Shown here piece by piece: positions 1-9,036 of a stretch of 64,000 bases of DNA; the first letter of the stretch is position 1, and every line of letters begins with the position of its first letter. The position numbers and the translations under genes were made by a program. The notes under the pieces were generated by a model. It was not told where the DNA came from. It was given only the letters and a program-made list of their open reading frames with translations, and did no database searches. Source of the stretch: JAHKLT01 sp046197865 (lineage in GTDB: Archaea; Methanobacteriota; Methanobacteria; Methanobacteriales; Methanobacteriaceae); contig NZ_CP166990.1 of assembly GCF_046197865.1 (NCBI RefSeq), positions 620,001 through 684,000 of the forward strand. The letters run 5' to 3'.

Positions 1-720
1 TTTTAAACTAACTTCCCTTAAAGGCCTATAAAGATAGCTAGACATACAAAATCTACATCCCCTTGTACATCCTCTTGAAACATTTAATAATATTGTATTT
101 TGAAAAACAGGTTTATAATTCTCGTCTTCTGTTTCAACAATTAATGGATGAGTATTATGATAAATGGAATTTAAATTATCCATTATATTGATTTTGGTAT
201 GGTTATTTTCACTAGATACATATACTCCTTCAATTTTTGAAAATTCCTTAATATTATTATGGGGGTTATCTATTTTTTTATAACAATCTAGAAAATTGTT
301 AATGGTTGTTTCTCCTTCTCCTATAATAAATAAATCAATAAAATCTGTTAATGGTAAAGGATTAGCTGTTGCACATGGTCCTCCAGCAATTATCAAAGGA
401 TGGTTTTCATTTCTATCTTCTCTTCTAAGTGGAATATCACTATATTCTAATATTTTAAGAACATTAAAATAATCTTGTTCATATTGCAGAGAAAAACTTA
501 TTATGTTAAATCCTTTTAATGGACTATTAGATTCTATAGTTCTCTTTTCAGGATAAACAATTCTCTCACACCAAGAATCTTCTCTTTCATTAATTAAATT
601 ATACATTAATTGAAACCCTAATGAAGACATAGCTGTTTTATAAATATTAGGATATGATAAAGCTATTCTTATCTCAGTTTTTAGTGGGTCTTTTTGAATT
701 GTGTTTTTTTCTAAAATCAT
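1..720 (-). CDS. Radical SAM / B12-binding-type Fe-S oxidoreductase (partial)
   Basis: Open from an ATG at 720 to the window edge (240 codons), so the C-terminus is missing. The N-terminal half (EIRIALSYPNIYKTAMSSLG, then AGGPCATANPLPL and DLFIIGEGE) looks like the cobalamin-binding-type domain that precedes many radical SAM domains. At the truncated end SRGCTRGCRFC supplies the CxxxCxxC motif that ligates the radical-SAM [4Fe-4S] cluster. This arrangement fits the B12-binding-domain radical SAM proteins of unknown substrate that are common in methanogens. The substrate cannot be inferred from the visible part. It diverges from the adhesin gene downstream. Confidence 0.85.
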   Translation of the reverse strand, partial: MILEKNTIQKDPLKTEIRIALSYPNIYKTAMSSLGFQLMYNLINEREDSWCERIVYPEKRTIESNSPLKGFNIISFSLQYEQDYFNVLKILEYSDIPLRREDRNENHPLIIAGGPCATANPLPLTDFIDLFIIGEGETTINNFLDCYKKIDNPHNNIKEFSKIEGVYVSSENNHTKINIMDNLNSIYHNTHPLIVETEDENYKPVFQNTILLNVSRGCTRGCRFCMSSYLYRPLREVSLK

Positions 721-1216
721 TTTATAAAATTATTTTATATTCGAAATTAAATAAATATATTTATAATTTTTATTGATTTTTTATTATTTTTATAAGTAAG
801 TACGCATTGTTTTAATTTAACTATAATAAATACAATTGAACGCAATTCTTTATTTATAAACAATTTTTTCTTGAATTTTAATTATATATCTTTAAATTTT
901 GCCTATATATTTATTAAAGATGGTAATTTTAACTAATATTATTTTAGTAAGTTCATTTTACTTTAATACTTATCTAAGACTTAGTTGATTTTCATGCCAT
1001 TTTTCACAATATTTTTTGTTATATTAATTATTTCTACTAAATTTTAAAGTTTTTTAATAAAAATAATTGATTTAAATGCTTTTTTTCTGTATTGAACCAT
1101 GAATAACATTTATATAAGATTAAATTGAAAATATTGTTACTCATTATGAAAATATTATTTTTTCAAATTTGTAATGAGAACGAGGTGAAAAAATTTCTAT
1201 TGTAAAAAAAACATTA
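721..1216. other. AT-rich divergent intergenic region
   Basis: About 500 bp with no gene-like frame on either strand, between two divergent genes. The only clear signal is a TATA-like box at 1109-1117 (listed separately) and a GAGGTGA ribosome binding site at 1182-1188. I see no repeat or RNA gene here. Confidence 0.5.
1109..1117 (+). promoter_or_regulatory. TATA box of the adhesin gene
   Basis: TTTATATAA lies about 65-70 bp before the GAGGTGA ribosome binding site of the adhesin. It matches the archaeal TATA consensus and implies a transcript start near 1140 and a short leader. This is inferred from sequence only. Confidence 0.45.
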
Positions 1217-4200
1217 TTGATGAGCGTAGCATTCCTTATTTTTATATCAATGGGTGCTTGTGTTGCTAATGATTCAATTAATGTTGATTTTGATGAAAAT
1301 CAAAATTTAATTCAAGATGATAATGTATTATCATCTTATGAAAATTTAGGTTTTTCTGATGATTCTATCATAACAACTTATCAATCTAATGGAGAAAATA
1401 TTAGTGAATATGATTCTTCAATTGATGGTGGTAATGATTATTACAATGAAGATGATATTAAATTTTCTACAAATAATCAAATTTCTTCTTCAAATTTAGA
1501 AAATGCTTATATTGATGAAGAAATCAGTTTCAATAACAATGATGTTTTTAATTCTAAAAAGGATACTATCATAAATGCTGATAATGTCACTAAAATATAT
1601 AAAAACGATACTCATTATGTTGTTGAACTTAAAGATCTTGAAGGAAATCTTTTAGATGGTATGGATATAATATTTTCAATTAATGGTGAATCTTATACAA
1701 GAACCACGGTTAATGGTATAGCTATGTTGTCTATTAATTTATCGCCGGGCCATTACTCTGCAAGTGCTACATTTAATGGAAATGAAAACTATTCTTCTTT
1801 TACTATTTTCAATGATATTGATGTCTTACCTTCTGTTGTAGGTCATAATATTGAAAAAATTTATAAGAATGGTACTCAGTATTATGCTACTATTTATGGT
1901 TATGATGGTAGTGTTTTAGCTGATACTGTGGTTTCTATGAATATTAATGGTGTCATTTATGAGCGTAAGACTAATAGTGACGGTGTTGTTATGTTGTCTA
2001 TTAATTTGGATCCTGGTAAGTATGTTATAACTGTTACTCATCCTGATTCATTTTTGACTGTGTCTAATAATGTTACTGTCTTACCTTCTGTTGTAGGCTA
2101 TAATATTGAAAAAATTTATAAGAATGGTACTCAGTATTATGCTACTATTTATGGTTATGATGGTAGTGTTTTAGCTGATACTGTGGTTTCTATGAATATT
2201 AATGGTGTCATTTATGAGCGTAAGACTAATAGTGATGGTGTTGTTATGTTGTCTATTAATTTAGATCCTGGTAAGTATGTTATAACTGTTACTCATCCTG
2301 ATTCATTTTTGACTGTGTCTAATAATGTTACTGTCTTACCTTCCATTGTCGGTTCAAATATTATTAAGTCTTATAGGAATGGTACTCAGTATTATGCTAC
2401 TATTTATGGTTATGATGGTAGTGTTTTAGCTGATACTGTGGTTTCTATGAATATTAATGGTGTTATTTATGAGCGTAAGACTAATAGTGATGGTGTTGTT
2501 ATGTTGTCTATTAATTTGGATCCTGGTGAATATGTTATAACTGTTACTCATCCTAATTCAGGTTTAATGACTTCTAATATTGTTAAAGTCATAGCTATGG
2601 AAACCGTTGTAAATGGTTCCGATTATACTATTACATCTAATGCTGTTCAAAATTACACTGTAACCTATACAGATATTAATGGAAATCCTATTTCTGATTT
2701 ACCAGTTTACTTTAAAATTAATGGTGAAACCTATTATCTTTCAACTGATAAAAATGGTATTGCATCTATTATATTAAATTTAGGCTTCGGTAAACATTCT
2801 ATAGATTATGGATTTGAGGGAAGTTCAGGTTATATTAAATCTAGTGGATCTAGCACTATTACAATTTTAAATTCAACTACAATATTAACTGGTAGTGATT
2901 TAACAACTACTTATAATGATGGTTCTTATTATTCAGTTAAATTAACTGATTATAATGGAAATCCATTAATTGGTAAAAATATAATTTTTGTAATTAATGG
3001 ACAGTCATATTCTAGAACTACTGATGAAAATGGTATTGCAAAAATCGCTATTAATTTAGATCCTGGAAAATATAGTATAACTTATTATTATTCTAATGAA
3101 AGTAGTGAAGATTATAATAAAGGACAAAATACAATAACTGTAAATAAAATATCTTTAGATATGTCTGCTTCTGATTTGACAATGGAGTGGAATGATGGTT
3201 CTACATTTGAAGTATTATTAACTCAAAATGGAAAACCTGTTGCAAATAAAAATATTATATTTACAATTAATGGCAATACATATTCTAGAACTACTAATGC
3301 TTTAGGTATTGCATCATTAAGTATAAATTTAAATGCAGGAATATATACAGTTCATTATAAATTAGATGATGATCTTTTCTATTCATCTAATGGTGGACAA
3401 AATACAATCTTAGTCAATGGTACATTTTTAAAAGGAAGTACTGGTTCATTTGCTATAGGTGATAATTATAATGTTATTCTTAAAGACGTATATGGAAAGC
3501 CTATATCTGGTGAAACAATTAAATTCATTATTAATAATCAAGAATTTACTCGTTTGACTAATAATGAAGGTATTGCTTCTATTGTATTGAACTATAATCC
3601 TGGTGAATATACAATTTCTTATTATTTGGTTAACAGTATTTATGGGGAAATTAGTGGTCAAGAGATCATTACTATTTTAAATTTAATTGAAATTAATAGT
3701 ATTATTTCCGCAGCAAATGTAGTTAAAAATCACATTGAAAATAATTATAACCTTCCAAGTCATGTTACTATTGAAGGAAAAGATTATTCAATGGCACAAT
3801 TTTTATACTTATTAACTGTAGCTACAAATAATTTAAATGAAGGTAATTTAGATAAAATAGCTGTAAGAAGTGTCAACGACCCTTCTAATCCACTTGAATC
3901 TTCTAATTTAGGAAATTTATATATGGCAGACTATTTATTTATTGCATCTTTCATTAGTAATTATATAATTGCCAATGGTGAAGCTCCTAATTCTGCTGAT
4001 TCTTCTTTAGGATCAATTACTTTTGAAGGATTAATTTATGCTTATGCAAGAATAGTTGTATTTTATGGTAATAATGCAAATTCTATGCCTGCTTATGTTT
4101 CAATAAAATCAGTTGGTATTCCGGTATCTAATAGTGTTTTAAATTCAATTAACACAATCACTGATTTAGATCCTTATTTATCAGCTTCTAAAAATTGTCA

Positions 4201-4621
4201 AGTAGATAATGCTGTAATTCAAGCATTAGCTGCACAATTAACTGAAGGATTAACTAATGATTTAGCAAAAGCAAATGCAATTTTTGAATTCTGCCGTTAT
4301 GAGATTGATTATTGGTTCTATTATGATACCAAATATGGTGCTGTAGGAACTTTAAATGCTGGTGGAGGAAATTGTGTTGATGGTACTCACTTATTCATTG
4401 CATTATCCAGAGCAGCAGGTCTTCCTGCAAGATATGTTCACGGAACATGTACATGGACTATTAGTGGTTCAACTTATGGGCATGTTTGGGCTCAAGTATT
4501 AATTGGTGATACATGGGTTGTTGCTGATACTTCCAGTACTAGAAATTCTTTTGGTGAAGTAGTTAGTTGGAATAACTATAACTATGTTTTCAAAGGATTT
4601 TATGCATCCCTTCAATTTTAG
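1217..4621 (+). CDS. Adhesin-like secreted protein with Ig-like repeats and transglutaminase-like protease domain
   Basis: An exported cell-surface protein of at least 1134 residues. A hydrophobic signal segment (MSVAFLIFISMGACVA) opens it, followed by an acidic Asn-rich stretch and about eight ~85-residue Ig-like beta repeats. Three of these repeats are almost identical at the DNA level. Residues ~845-985 contain pseudomurein-binding-like repeats (KDYSMAQFLYLLTVATNNL). The C-terminus is a transglutaminase-core domain with Cys1053 (GGNCVDGTH), His1089 (YGHVWAQ) and Asp1104 (VADTSS) in triad order. Such domains occur in methanogen adhesins and resemble pseudomurein endoisopeptidases. The start is uncertain: TTG 1217 and ATG 1220 are 28 or more bases from the only good ribosome binding site (1182-1188), and the basic KK of the signal peptide lies upstream, so an ATT at 1199 is possible. 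Confidence 0.85.
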   Translation: MMSVAFLIFISMGACVANDSINVDFDENQNLIQDDNVLSSYENLGFSDDSIITTYQSNGENISEYDSSIDGGNDYYNEDDIKFSTNNQISSSNLENAYIDEEISFNNNDVFNSKKDTIINADNVTKIYKNDTHYVVELKDLEGNLLDGMDIIFSINGESYTRTTVNGIAMLSINLSPGHYSASATFNGNENYSSFTIFNDIDVLPSVVGHNIEKIYKNGTQYYATIYGYDGSVLADTVVSMNINGVIYERKTNSDGVVMLSINLDPGKYVITVTHPDSFLTVSNNVTVLPSVVGYNIEKIYKNGTQYYATIYGYDGSVLADTVVSMNINGVIYERKTNSDGVVMLSINLDPGKYVITVTHPDSFLTVSNNVTVLPSIVGSNIIKSYRNGTQYYATIYGYDGSVLADTVVSMNINGVIYERKTNSDGVVMLSINLDPGEYVITVTHPNSGLMTSNIVKVIAMETVVNGSDYTITSNAVQNYTVTYTDINGNPISDLPVYFKINGETYYLSTDKNGIASIILNLGFGKHSIDYGFEGSSGYIKSSGSSTITILNSTTILTGSDLTTTYNDGSYYSVKLTDYNGNPLIGKNIIFVINGQSYSRTTDENGIAKIAINLDPGKYSITYYYSNESSEDYNKGQNTITVNKISLDMSASDLTMEWNDGSTFEVLLTQNGKPVANKNIIFTINGNTYSRTTNALGIASLSINLNAGIYTVHYKLDDDLFYSSNGGQNTILVNGTFLKGSTGSFAIGDNYNVILKDVYGKPISGETIKFIINNQEFTRLTNNEGIASIVLNYNPGEYTISYYLVNSIYGEISGQEIITILNLIEINSIISAANVVKNHIENNYNLPSHVTIEGKDYSMAQFLYLLTVATNNLNEGNLDKIAVRSVNDPSNPLESSNLGNLYMADYLFIASFISNYIIANGEAPNSADSSLGSITFEGLIYAYARIVVFYGNNANSMPAYVSIKSVGIPVSNSVLNSINTITDLDPYLSASKNCQVDNAVIQALAAQLTEGLTNDLAKANAIFEFCRYEIDYWFYYDTKYGAVGTLNAGGGNCVDGTHLFIALSRAAGLPARYVHGTCTWTISGSTYGHVWAQVLIGDTWVVADTSSTRNSFGEVVSWNNYNYVFKGFYASLQF
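1823..2587 (+). repeat. Three tandem 255-bp in-frame repeats in the adhesin
   Basis: Units begin at 1823, 2078 and 2333, each with VLPS(V/I)VG, and encode 85 residues containing YGYDGSVLADTVVSMNINGV. Units 1 and 2 are nearly identical in DNA, and unit 3 diverges only at its ends. The flanking Ig-like repeats are much more divergent. Recent duplication or gene conversion is the simplest reading, and copy number may vary between strains. Confidence 0.9.
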
Positions 4622-4759
4622 ATAAATAATTTCATCTTCTTTTTTTCTTTTTTTTTAAATAAATTTATTATAATAACTATTTTTTTAAGTTTAGATTCAA
4701 AATTTATATACTAAGTAATTAATAATATACTAATATTAATTAAATTAGGAATTTAAAGA

Positions 4760-5230
4760 ATGAATAAGACTAAATATAAGAAACTTGCTGTTGGTGGAAC
4801 TTTTGATAAGTTTCATGAAGGTCATAAGAAATTGCTTGAAACAGCTTTTGATTTAGGTGAAAAAATAGAGATTGGTGTTACATCTGATGATTTTGGAGGA
4901 TTAAAAGGTGATATTGATCCATGTAAAAAAAGAATTTCTAATTTGAAGACATTTTTTAAAGATAAAAAATCTAATTTTCATATTATGAAATTAGAAGATC
5001 CTTATGGGACTACAATTTATGAAGAAGATTTTGAAGCTATTGTTGTAAGTGAAGAAACTGAACCAACAGCTATTGAAATTAATAAAATAAGGAATGAAAA
5101 GAATATGTTTCCTTTAGATATTATTGTAGTTAGTTTTGTTTTAGCTGATGATGGTACGCCTATTTCATCTACACGTATTCGTAATGGTGAGATTAATAAA
5201 AAAGGCCATTTAATTAATAACAAAAATTAA
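4760..5230 (+). CDS. coaD: Phosphopantetheine adenylyltransferase, archaeal type
   Basis: 156 residues, the usual size for archaeal PPAT. It transfers AMP from ATP to 4'-phosphopantetheine in CoA synthesis. GGTFDKFHEGHKKLL carries the nucleotidyltransferase HxxH-type motif, and the C-terminus has SSTRIRNGEI, the equivalent of the ISSTxIR motif. A TATA-like AATTTATATA lies just upstream near 4700. The neighbouring genes are unrelated. The CoA pathway also supplies the phosphopantetheine used by the NRPS locus in this window, though there is no physical linkage. Confidence 0.93.
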   Translation: MNKTKYKKLAVGGTFDKFHEGHKKLLETAFDLGEKIEIGVTSDDFGGLKGDIDPCKKRISNLKTFFKDKKSNFHIMKLEDPYGTTIYEEDFEAIVVSEETEPTAIEINKIRNEKNMFPLDIIVVSFVLADDGTPISSTRIRNGEINKKGHLINNKN

Positions 5231-5330
5231 TCGATATGTTTATATATTCACTTCGATAAAGTGTATATTGAGATGATATTATAAGGTATTTTTAAAGTTT
5301 TTAATTTATCTTATTACCTGGAGTGATTTT

Positions 5331-6332
5331 ATGGCTTCAATTTTGCGCGATGGAAATGAAAAAAGAGAATTAACTCATGAAAATGAGAAATGTATAGGTT
5401 GTGGAATTTGTTCTGATATTTGTCCAACATCTGCTTTAAGATTGGGACCAATTTTACCTATTGCAAGAGGGCTATTAAAAAAAGATTATATCACAATGAA
5501 TGATAAAAAATGTGTATTTTGTGGAATGTGTTCTTCTGCATGTCCTTTCGATGCAATGGATTTAAAAATTAATGATGCATCTATTAAAGATTTAAATAAC
5601 TATCCTAAATGGGATCAAGGTACAGATATTAACAAAGATGATTGTATTTATTGTGGAAAATGTGAAATTTCTTGTCCTCAGGATGCAATTAAAATCAAAA
5701 GAAAATTACCTTCTGCTAGTGAATTAGTAAAAGGAGAAATTAGAACATTTGATGATAAATGTATTAACTGTAATTTTTGTACAGATATTTGTCCTGTAGA
5801 TGCAATTACTATTAAAACTAATATAAATAATGAATTTGATCCAGTAGCTATAGAAATTGATGAATCTAAGTGTGTTCACTGTAAAATGTGTCAAAAAATT
5901 TGTCCAGAAGATGCTATTCAAATTATATGTAGTTCTTGTATGGATATTGAAGAAATTCCAGAAGTTGTACTTGATGGAGATATTGTTTTAGATAATAATA
6001 TTTGTGTTAATTGTAGCTGGTGTGAAAATGTTTGCCCAACTGATGCTGCAAAAACTTCTAAACCATTTGAAGGTGAAGTAATTCTCACAGAATTAGAAGA
6101 TAAAGTATGTAAGGGAGAACAATGTAATGCTTGTGTTGATGTTTGTCCTTGTAATGCAATTACTCTTATAGATAATAAACCATCTATAAATATGGATGTA
6201 TGTGTTTTATGTGGTGCTTGTCAAAAATCATGTCCTTTAAAAATATTATCTGTAAATAGAACATCTATGACATTAAAAAATATTAATTCAAAAGCTTGGA
6301 ATAATGTTTTAGGAAAAATTATTAGTAAATAA
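5331..6332 (+). CDS. Polyferredoxin with eight [4Fe-4S] motifs
   Basis: 333 residues made almost entirely of ferredoxin repeats. Eight CxxCxxCxxxCP-type cluster motifs are visible: CIGCGICSDICP, CVFCGMCSSACP, CIYCGKCEISCP, CINCNFCTDICP, CVHCKMCQKICP, CVNCSWCENVCP, the variant CKGEQCNACVDVCP, and CVLCGACQKSCP. Polyferredoxins pass electrons between hydrogenases, heterodisulfide reductase and other methanogenesis enzymes. No partner enzyme is adjacent, so its donor and acceptor are unknown. A GGAGTGATTTT ribosome binding site precedes the ATG. A start-less ferredoxin fragment follows directly. Confidence 0.88.
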   Translation: MASILRDGNEKRELTHENEKCIGCGICSDICPTSALRLGPILPIARGLLKKDYITMNDKKCVFCGMCSSACPFDAMDLKINDASIKDLNNYPKWDQGTDINKDDCIYCGKCEISCPQDAIKIKRKLPSASELVKGEIRTFDDKCINCNFCTDICPVDAITIKTNINNEFDPVAIEIDESKCVHCKMCQKICPEDAIQIICSSCMDIEEIPEVVLDGDIVLDNNICVNCSWCENVCPTDAAKTSKPFEGEVILTELEDKVCKGEQCNACVDVCPCNAITLIDNKPSINMDVCVLCGACQKSCPLKILSVNRTSMTLKNINSKAWNNVLGKIISK

Positions 6333-6336
6333 TTAG

Positions 6337-6531
6337 TGTAAAATATGTAAAGTAACTATTAATCATGATAAATGTAAAGGTGCAAGTTGTGAAGAATGTG
6401 TTAATACTTGTGCTATGGGTATTTTTGTAATTGATGGAGATACTATTTCTATTGAAAATGAAGAAATTTGTTCTTTATGTGATATATGTAAAGATGTATG
6501 TCCTAATGAAGCTATTATAATTGAAAAATAG
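6337..6531 (+). pseudogene. Two-cluster ferredoxin module without a usable start codon
   Basis: The frame from 6337 to the TAG at 6531 reads CKICKVTINHDKC, then CEECVNTC, and ends CSLCDICKDVCPNEAIIIEK, which is a clear 2x[4Fe-4S] ferredoxin. It is homologous to the last module of the polyferredoxin just upstream but in another frame. No ATG, GTG or TTG occurs before the first cysteines. An ATG at 6345 runs straight into TAA, suggesting a small deletion at the start codon. Alternatives are an ATT start at 6358 or a sequencing error. Confidence 0.65.
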
Positions 6532-6576
6532 CTAATTTTAAACTTTTTTATTATAGTAAGGGTTATTTCCCTTACT

Positions 6577-6759
6577 TTAAATATTATTTAATATAAACTC
6601 TTTTTCACTTTCTAATAAGCTTTTTAAACTTTTATTTATAGAATCTAGTATATTTACTCCATAAGATCCTACTATTATAACAATTACAATTATTCCTCCT
6701 ATAAGTAAAATAAGTTCTGCACTAGTTTGACCACTATTTTCATTTAATATACTATTCAT
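6577..6759 (-). CDS. Class III signal-peptide pilin-like protein
   Basis: 60 residues. NENSGQTSAELILLIGG is a class III (EppA-type) prepilin signal: a glutamine directly after the presumed cleavage site, Glu at +5-like spacing, then a hydrophobic helix. Archaeal pilins of this kind are cleaved before Gln and assembled into adhesion pili. Only one base separates its start from the stop of the upstream pilin-like gene, so the two form an operon. The short C-terminal tail is charged. No EppA peptidase is in the window. Confidence 0.75.
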   Translation of the reverse strand: MNSILNENSGQTSAELILLIGGIIVIVIIVGSYGVNILDSINKSLKSLLESEKEFILNNI

Positions 6760-6760
6760 T

Positions 6761-6958
6761 TTATCCGCTAGTATTCATTAAGTTCCTCATGGTTTGCACA
6801 TCATCACTAGCATTTAACTGTGAACTATTACTTTCAAAATATGCTCTATATATTAATAGTGCAGCTATAGCTATTACAATAACTCCTCCAAATAATAATA
6901 TATATTCTGCAGCGCCTTGACCTGAATTTTCATTTAATATGGTTTTAAAATTTTTCAT
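6761..6958 (-). CDS. Class III signal-peptide pilin-like protein
   Basis: 65 residues, first gene of a pilin pair. NENSGQGAAEYILLFGG matches the Q-x-(S/A)-x-E class III prepilin signal followed by a hydrophobic segment (VIVIAIAALLIY). The remaining ~30 residues are polar and would be exposed on the filament. It shares the NENSGQ leader with the next gene, indicating duplication. Its probable role is a structural subunit of a type IV-like adhesion pilus. Confidence 0.77.
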   Translation of the reverse strand: MKNFKTILNENSGQGAAEYILLFGGVIVIAIAALLIYRAYFESNSSQLNASDDVQTMRNLMNTSG

Positions 6959-7206
6959 TTTTTTAACCTCATTAATACTTAATTTTTAAAATATATTAAT
7001 ATTACTAATGGCTAAAAAAGTATTATTCTTTAATCATTTTAATTTATAATATAACTGTCATTTGTTTGTTGATTCTTAAAAATAACCATTAGATTTATAA
7101 ATAAAGTGGTAGATATTCTTATATAATTATTAATTATAATATCATTAAATGGTTATAATTTAATTAGGTTTATTGATAATTTTTTATTGTTGGTTTAGGT
7201 GAAAAT

Positions 7207-8301
7207 GTGAATAATAATCTTAAAATTGTTTTCGGGATAGCAATTACTGCCATTGGGGCATTTATAACATATGAAGCTATGGTTCTTAATTTAATAGAAT
7301 TAATAGTATTATTAGGTATTCTTCTAACTATTATGGGTGTATTTTTAATAGTATCCTTCTTTGTAGATGTATCTTCTATAACAAACGAGTTTTTAAAGGA
7401 AGCTAATATTGATGGAGTATCTGATTCTGCACCTTTAAAAGTTAAAAATAATAATGAACCTACTAAATTTAAAAAAAATATTAAAAAAGCAGATTTTTCA
7501 AATAAAAATAATAATAAACCTGCATTTAAAAATGAAATTAGGGCTCCCGATAATGAACCTAATGAAGTATTGGATATAAAAGAATATAGTGAGGAACCTT
7601 CTTTTGAAGATAATAAATTAGTTTTCACTCCTAATTATGAAAAACCTGTTCCTGTTACAAGAAAACCTAAGAAAAGATCAGCACATTTTGAAGAAGAGAT
7701 TTCATATCAAAATGATTTAGATAAAACTGATGAAATTAAAAAAGCATTATCTAACAGCTATTCTACTGATATTAAAGAACCTATTTATGAAACAGAAAAT
7801 TTAATGCCTAGAGATATTAAAATTGACTTAAATAATCCTGAATCTTTACCTATTCCAAATATCTTAAAAAGTTTTATTATTTCAAATAAAGGCACTATTG
7901 CATCAGAAGAAGCATTTGAAGATTTAACAATAAGAGCTAAAAATAATTTGATGCTTGAAATTCCTAATTTAGCTAAACTTAATGATAGATTACTATCTTA
8001 TGTTCCAACTACTCAATCTAGGATTATTATTGAAGAATTTGATATTACTAATACTTCTTATGTTTTATTAATTACTTCTCTTTTAAAACAAAATGTACAT
8101 ATTAAAACATTACCTAAAATAGATATTACTAATTTAGTAACAGATAATTCTGCACTTATAGTAGCTGATAATTTAATGGATAATGATGGAGAATATGGTG
8201 CAATATATGAAGATGTTTCTGATATTTCTCAAATAAAAGAAATTTTTGAAAAATCTTGGAATATAGCTAAAGATATTGATTTAAATTTATTAATTGCATA
8301 A
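7207..8301 (+). CDS. Membrane-anchored protein with a C-terminal PLD-like domain
   Basis: 364 residues, GTG start with AGGTGA at 7197-7202. Residues ~1-55 form two membrane helices (KIVFGIAITAIGAFITYEAM and LIVLLGILLTIMGVFLIVSF). A long charged linker (Lys/Asn/Glu-rich, ~60-205) follows. Residues ~215-360 form a compact domain whose pattern (SRIIIEEFDI, VHIKTLP, SALIVADN, GAIYEDVSDISQIKEIFEKS) recalls phospholipase-D-like folds but without any HKD motif. I do not recognise the family, and the PLD comparison is an inference. Six bases separate it from the hydrolase downstream, so co-transcription is likely. Confidence 0.7.
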   Translation: MNNNLKIVFGIAITAIGAFITYEAMVLNLIELIVLLGILLTIMGVFLIVSFFVDVSSITNEFLKEANIDGVSDSAPLKVKNNNEPTKFKKNIKKADFSNKNNNKPAFKNEIRAPDNEPNEVLDIKEYSEEPSFEDNKLVFTPNYEKPVPVTRKPKKRSAHFEEEISYQNDLDKTDEIKKALSNSYSTDIKEPIYETENLMPRDIKIDLNNPESLPIPNILKSFIISNKGTIASEEAFEDLTIRAKNNLMLEIPNLAKLNDRLLSYVPTTQSRIIIEEFDITNTSYVLLITSLLKQNVHIKTLPKIDITNLVTDNSALIVADNLMDNDGEYGAIYEDVSDISQIKEIFEKSWNIAKDIDLNLLIA

Positions 8302-8316
8302 GGTGCGGTGATTTAT

Positions 8317-9036
8317 ATGGAAATTAGATGGTTAGGCCATTCTGCTTTTGAAATTATTAGTGATGATAATGTAAAAATTTTAATAGATCCTTTTATAAGT
8401 AATAATCCTGCTTGTCAAATACCTGTTGAAGAGCTATCTCCTGATTTAATTTGTGTTACTCATGGCCATATTGATCATTTTGGAGATGCAATGGAAATAT
8501 CTAATTCTAAATCTGTTCCAATAGTAGCTAATCATGAAATTTCTCTATATTTATCAAAACAAGGAATTGAAAATGTTAGTATGAATATTGGTGGTTCTAT
8601 TGTTTTTAGAGACATTAAAATTACAATGTTAAATGCAGAACATTCTTCTGATATTGATTTTGTTGAAGATTGTATTCCTGGTGGTAGTGCAGCTAGTTTT
8701 TTAATTACTTTTGAAGATGGAACCAAAGTCCTACATTGTGGAGATACTGGATTATTTGGAGATATGGAAACAATTATTGGTAATATCTACAAACCAGATA
8801 TTGCTCTTGTACCTATTGGTGATAAGTTTACTATGGGTCCTTTTGAAGGAGCTTTAGCTACAAGATGGTTTAATCCTAAAGTAGCTATTCCGATGCATTA
8901 TGATACTTATCCTGTTATTGAACAAGATCCTTTAGTTTATTCAAATTATGTTAAACAATTAAATCCAAATATTGATGTTTTACCTTTAAATCCTGGGGAA
9001 TATTTTAAATATGACTCAGAAGAATATTCAGATTAA
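8317..9036 (+). CDS. UPF0173 metal-dependent hydrolase (beta-lactamase fold)
   Basis: About 239 residues from ATG 8317; the GTG at 8308 is less likely because GGTGAT at 8307-8312 is the ribosome binding site. MEIRWLGHSAFEI is the typical UPF0173 opening. THGHIDHFGDA supplies the HxHxDH metal-binding motif, with further ligands in LNAEHSSD, HCGDTGLFGDM and AIPMHYDTYP. The substrate is unknown for the family. It overlaps the converging rqcH gene by four bases. Confidence 0.88.
   Translation: MEIRWLGHSAFEIISDDNVKILIDPFISNNPACQIPVEELSPDLICVTHGHIDHFGDAMEISNSKSVPIVANHEISLYLSKQGIENVSMNIGGSIVFRDIKITMLNAEHSSDIDFVEDCIPGGSAASFLITFEDGTKVLHCGDTGLFGDMETIIGNIYKPDIALVPIGDKFTMGPFEGALATRWFNPKVAIPMHYDTYPVIEQDPLVYSNYVKQLNPNIDVLPLNPGEYFKYDSEEYSD

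Noticed and set aside
7170..7628. 152-codon minus-strand ORF
   Set aside because: Shadow of the membrane protein gene at 7207-8301, with low-complexity composition and no ribosome binding site.
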